Assembly: GCA_021800805.1 (NCBI GenBank)
Contig: JAJYYR010000006.1
Coordinates: 1 to 49,477, forward strand
Direction: 5' to 3'
Source of the DNA: a bacterium
GTDB taxonomy: Bacteria > SZUA-79 > Acidulodesulfobacterales > Acidulodesulfobacteraceae
DNA length: 49,477 nucleotides
Shown here piece after piece: positions 47,811 to 49,477 of the stretch. The position numbers were made by a program, and so were the translations under genes. Within the stretch, counting starts at the first letter, position 1, and the number at the start of each line of letters is the position of its first letter. Under the pieces are notes generated by a model. That model saw only the letters and a list, made by a program, of their open reading frames with translations. It did no database searches and was not told the origin of the DNA.

Positions 47811-49049
47811 ATGAATAAAACTATTTTTATCGGCAGACAGCCTATTATAACTGCCGACAAAAGCATATTCGGATACGAAATACTGTTCAGAAGCACTGCC
47901 GGACAAAACTCCTCAGGCGTATCGGTATCGGATAATTTAAGCGCTACCGCAAACGTGCTGGAAAATATTTACGATATGGGACTTAAAACCCTTATGGGCG
48001 ATAAGCAGGTATTTATAAACGTAACTCCCGATATTTTAAAAAGAGGCATGATGGAGCTTCTGCCGAAAGACAAAATCGTGCTTGAAATACTTGAAACGAG
48101 CGCAATCGACGATAACGCCGTTTCTATCGTTAAAGAATTTAAAAACAAAGGATTTATAATTTCTTTAAATAATTTTACATACGACGAAGCGTGGGAACCG
48201 TTTCTAGAAACGGCGGATTACGTGAAGCTCGATTCCAAGCAATATTCAAAGGCTGAAATAAAGGAAATGCTTATGCTCCTGAAAGGCTTCGGAGCCAAAT
48301 TAATATCTTCCAAAGTAGAAGCGGACGAAGACTTCCAATTTTACAAAAGCCTCGGATTCGATTTGTTTCAGGGCTATTTTTTTCAAAAGCCTTCAATAAT
48401 TTCCTCGGTTACTTTAGACTCCGACTATGTAATACTCCTTAATATATTTAATTCCTTCCAGTCCAATGCTGATATAGAAGAAATAGAATCGCTTTTTAAA
48501 CTGGCTCCGGACCTTATATACCGCCTGCTTACGCTTATAAATTCGGTGGCTTACGAATTTATGGCAAAAATATCTTCCGTAAAACAGGCTATAGCGCTAT
48601 TGGGATACGATAACGTTTCCAGATGGATACTTACTATAGTTCTCGCTTCCAAAAAAAGCGATTTCAGGTCCGACCCCCTATTGGAAAGCGCCGTTATAAA
48701 AGGCAGGATGATGGAAGATATATGCAAAAAATATATAAACAAAGGCCTTGCGGACAAAGCATTTTTGGCGGGAATGCTTTCTTTAGTCAACGTCGCCCTT
48801 GGGATATCCATTAAAGAGTTATTCGATAAAATAACTATCGACCCGGTCATTTATGAAGCGCTAGTCGAACATAAAGGAAAATTGGGAGAATTAGCCGGAT
48901 TTATGGAAGCGTATAACGCGGCGGATTATAATTCGGCGGATGCGTTTCTTAAAAAAATCAATCCTTCCGCCGCTCTTTCCGATATTCTCGAAATGAATAC
49001 CGGCGCATTGATGTATCTCGAAGAAGTAAAAAAATCTGGGCTCGTTTAA
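47811..49049 (+). CDS. EAL-HDOD signalling protein (YuxH-like)
   Basis: 412 residues. The N-terminal half is an EAL domain opening with FIGRQPIITADKSIFGYEIL. The normal catalytic EAL reads EIL and downstream metal-binding residues are changed (DYVKLD kept, KVE for the K-E pair kept in part), so it probably does not hydrolyse c-di-GMP. The C-terminal HDOD domain is clear (LLTLINSVAYEFMAKISSVK, ALLGYDNVSRWI). Such proteins scaffold or relay signals in stress and motility control. Strong GGAGGAGAAC ribosome site. Confidence 0.85.
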   Translation: MNKTIFIGRQPIITADKSIFGYEILFRSTAGQNSSGVSVSDNLSATANVLENIYDMGLKTLMGDKQVFINVTPDILKRGMMELLPKDKIVLEILETSAIDDNAVSIVKEFKNKGFIISLNNFTYDEAWEPFLETADYVKLDSKQYSKAEIKEMLMLLKGFGAKLISSKVEADEDFQFYKSLGFDLFQGYFFQKPSIISSVTLDSDYVILLNIFNSFQSNADIEEIESLFKLAPDLIYRLLTLINSVAYEFMAKISSVKQAIALLGYDNVSRWILTIVLASKKSDFRSDPLLESAVIKGRMMEDICKKYINKGLADKAFLAGMLSLVNVALGISIKELFDKITIDPVIYEALVEHKGKLGELAGFMEAYNAADYNSADAFLKKINPSAALSDILEMNTGALMYLEEVKKSGLV

Positions 49050-49097
49050 ACGGTAATCCGGCGGCAGCGACAGGCATTAAGCGGGCATCCGGCGGCA

Positions 49098-49477
49098 TTA
49101 ACGCTTTGCGAATTTAAGATAGCATCCCAGCAAATCGCAATTTCTGGGGCTTTCGGCATAATCAAAACCTTGCGCGGTTATAAACTTTTTATACGATTCC
49201 CTGTCTTTGCCGGAGACTTCGAATCTCGGCTCTTTAATGGATAATATGCCGCCTGGTTTCAATACCCGCCGCAGTTCGGCGACCGCTTCTTCTTTTTTGC
49301 CAATCTCGTGAAACGAATAATATAAAAATGCCAAATCTATAGAACCGTCCTCTACCGAACTTAAATCCGATACGCTGGACGCCCTGAAATCGACGTTCTG
49401 CAGATATCCTCTTTTTCTTTTAGCTTTTTCTATCATCTTTTTCTGAATATCTACAGAGATTACGAATCCTTCCTTTC
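49098..49477 (-). CDS. Class I SAM-dependent methyltransferase, C-terminal part
   Basis: The frame runs off the window end. Visible residues include KEGFVISVDIQ (motif I strand and acidic residue), SSVSDLSSVEDGSIDLAFLY (post-I and motif II), SFHEIGKKEEAVAELRRVLK and PGGILSIKEPRF (motif III region). This fits a small ubiE/COQ5-like methyltransferase. The frame continues upstream of the internal Met at 49436 without a stop, so the real start is outside. Substrate unknown. Confidence 0.85.
   Translation of the reverse strand, partial: KEGFVISVDIQKKMIEKAKRKRGYLQNVDFRASSVSDLSSVEDGSIDLAFLYYSFHEIGKKEEAVAELRRVLKPGGILSIKEPRFEVSGKDRESYKKFITAQGFDYAESPRNCDLLGCYLKFAKR

Overview
The window is low-GC bacterial DNA. 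Its chromosomal left end carries a sulfur-handling cluster on the minus strand: a DUF1641 protein (partial), a sulfide:quinone-oxidoreductase-like flavoprotein, two TusA-like sulfur carriers and a DsrE-like protein. The right end carries a zinc-ribbon protein, an EAL-HDOD regulator and a partial methyltransferase. This suggests a sulfur-metabolising, probably deltaproteobacteria-like organism. That placement is an inference from gene content and the sequence does not fix the taxon.

Most of the window (about 2.8-46.9 kb) is one 44-kb integrated element. An intact tRNA-Val(GAC) gene at 2719-2794 supplies a 50-bp 3' segment that is repeated exactly at 46822-46871. A tyrosine integrase gene lies just inside the right copy, and a second short repeat (putative integrase arm site) lies just inside both ends. 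The element looks like an integrated plasmid. It carries a Rep_3-type initiator with four 21-bp iterons, a ParA/ribbon-helix-helix partition locus with a candidate centromere, an excisionase-like HTH protein, a LexA/CI-like repressor whose likely operator is shared with rep, an ArdC-like antirestriction protein, a replication-relaxation-like protein, and only two recognisable F-type conjugation genes (TraG and TraU). It is therefore probably a mobilisable or decayed conjugative element.

Two defence regions sit in the element. The left one (5.8-16.3 kb, minus strand) encodes Vsr, two cytosine-C5 methyltransferases, a restriction-endonuclease-like protein, a small partner, a 995-residue protein with a GHKL ATPase domain at each end, a receiver-domain protein and, upstream, a caspase-like (HG/AC dyad) protease. 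The right one (40-45.5 kb) encodes a HEPN protein, a C5 methyltransferase, a MORC-like GHKL ATPase fused to a PD-(D/E)XK-like nuclease and, convergently, Vsr, a small partner and a second nuclease. HicAB and several unknown proteins lie nearby. Between 16.5 and 20 kb, copies of the 3' end of a secreted-protein gene punctuate cargo genes.

The most striking part is 24.6-29.5 kb, where little protein is encoded. Two diverged copies (about 24594-25500 and 27690-28300) of a large structured element share the same helices, while the paired sequences differ in a compensatory way. A third, different structured region (28740-29493) ends in a terminator-like hairpin. I interpret these as large 'ornate' non-coding RNAs. 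Whether they match a known family needs a covariance-model search.
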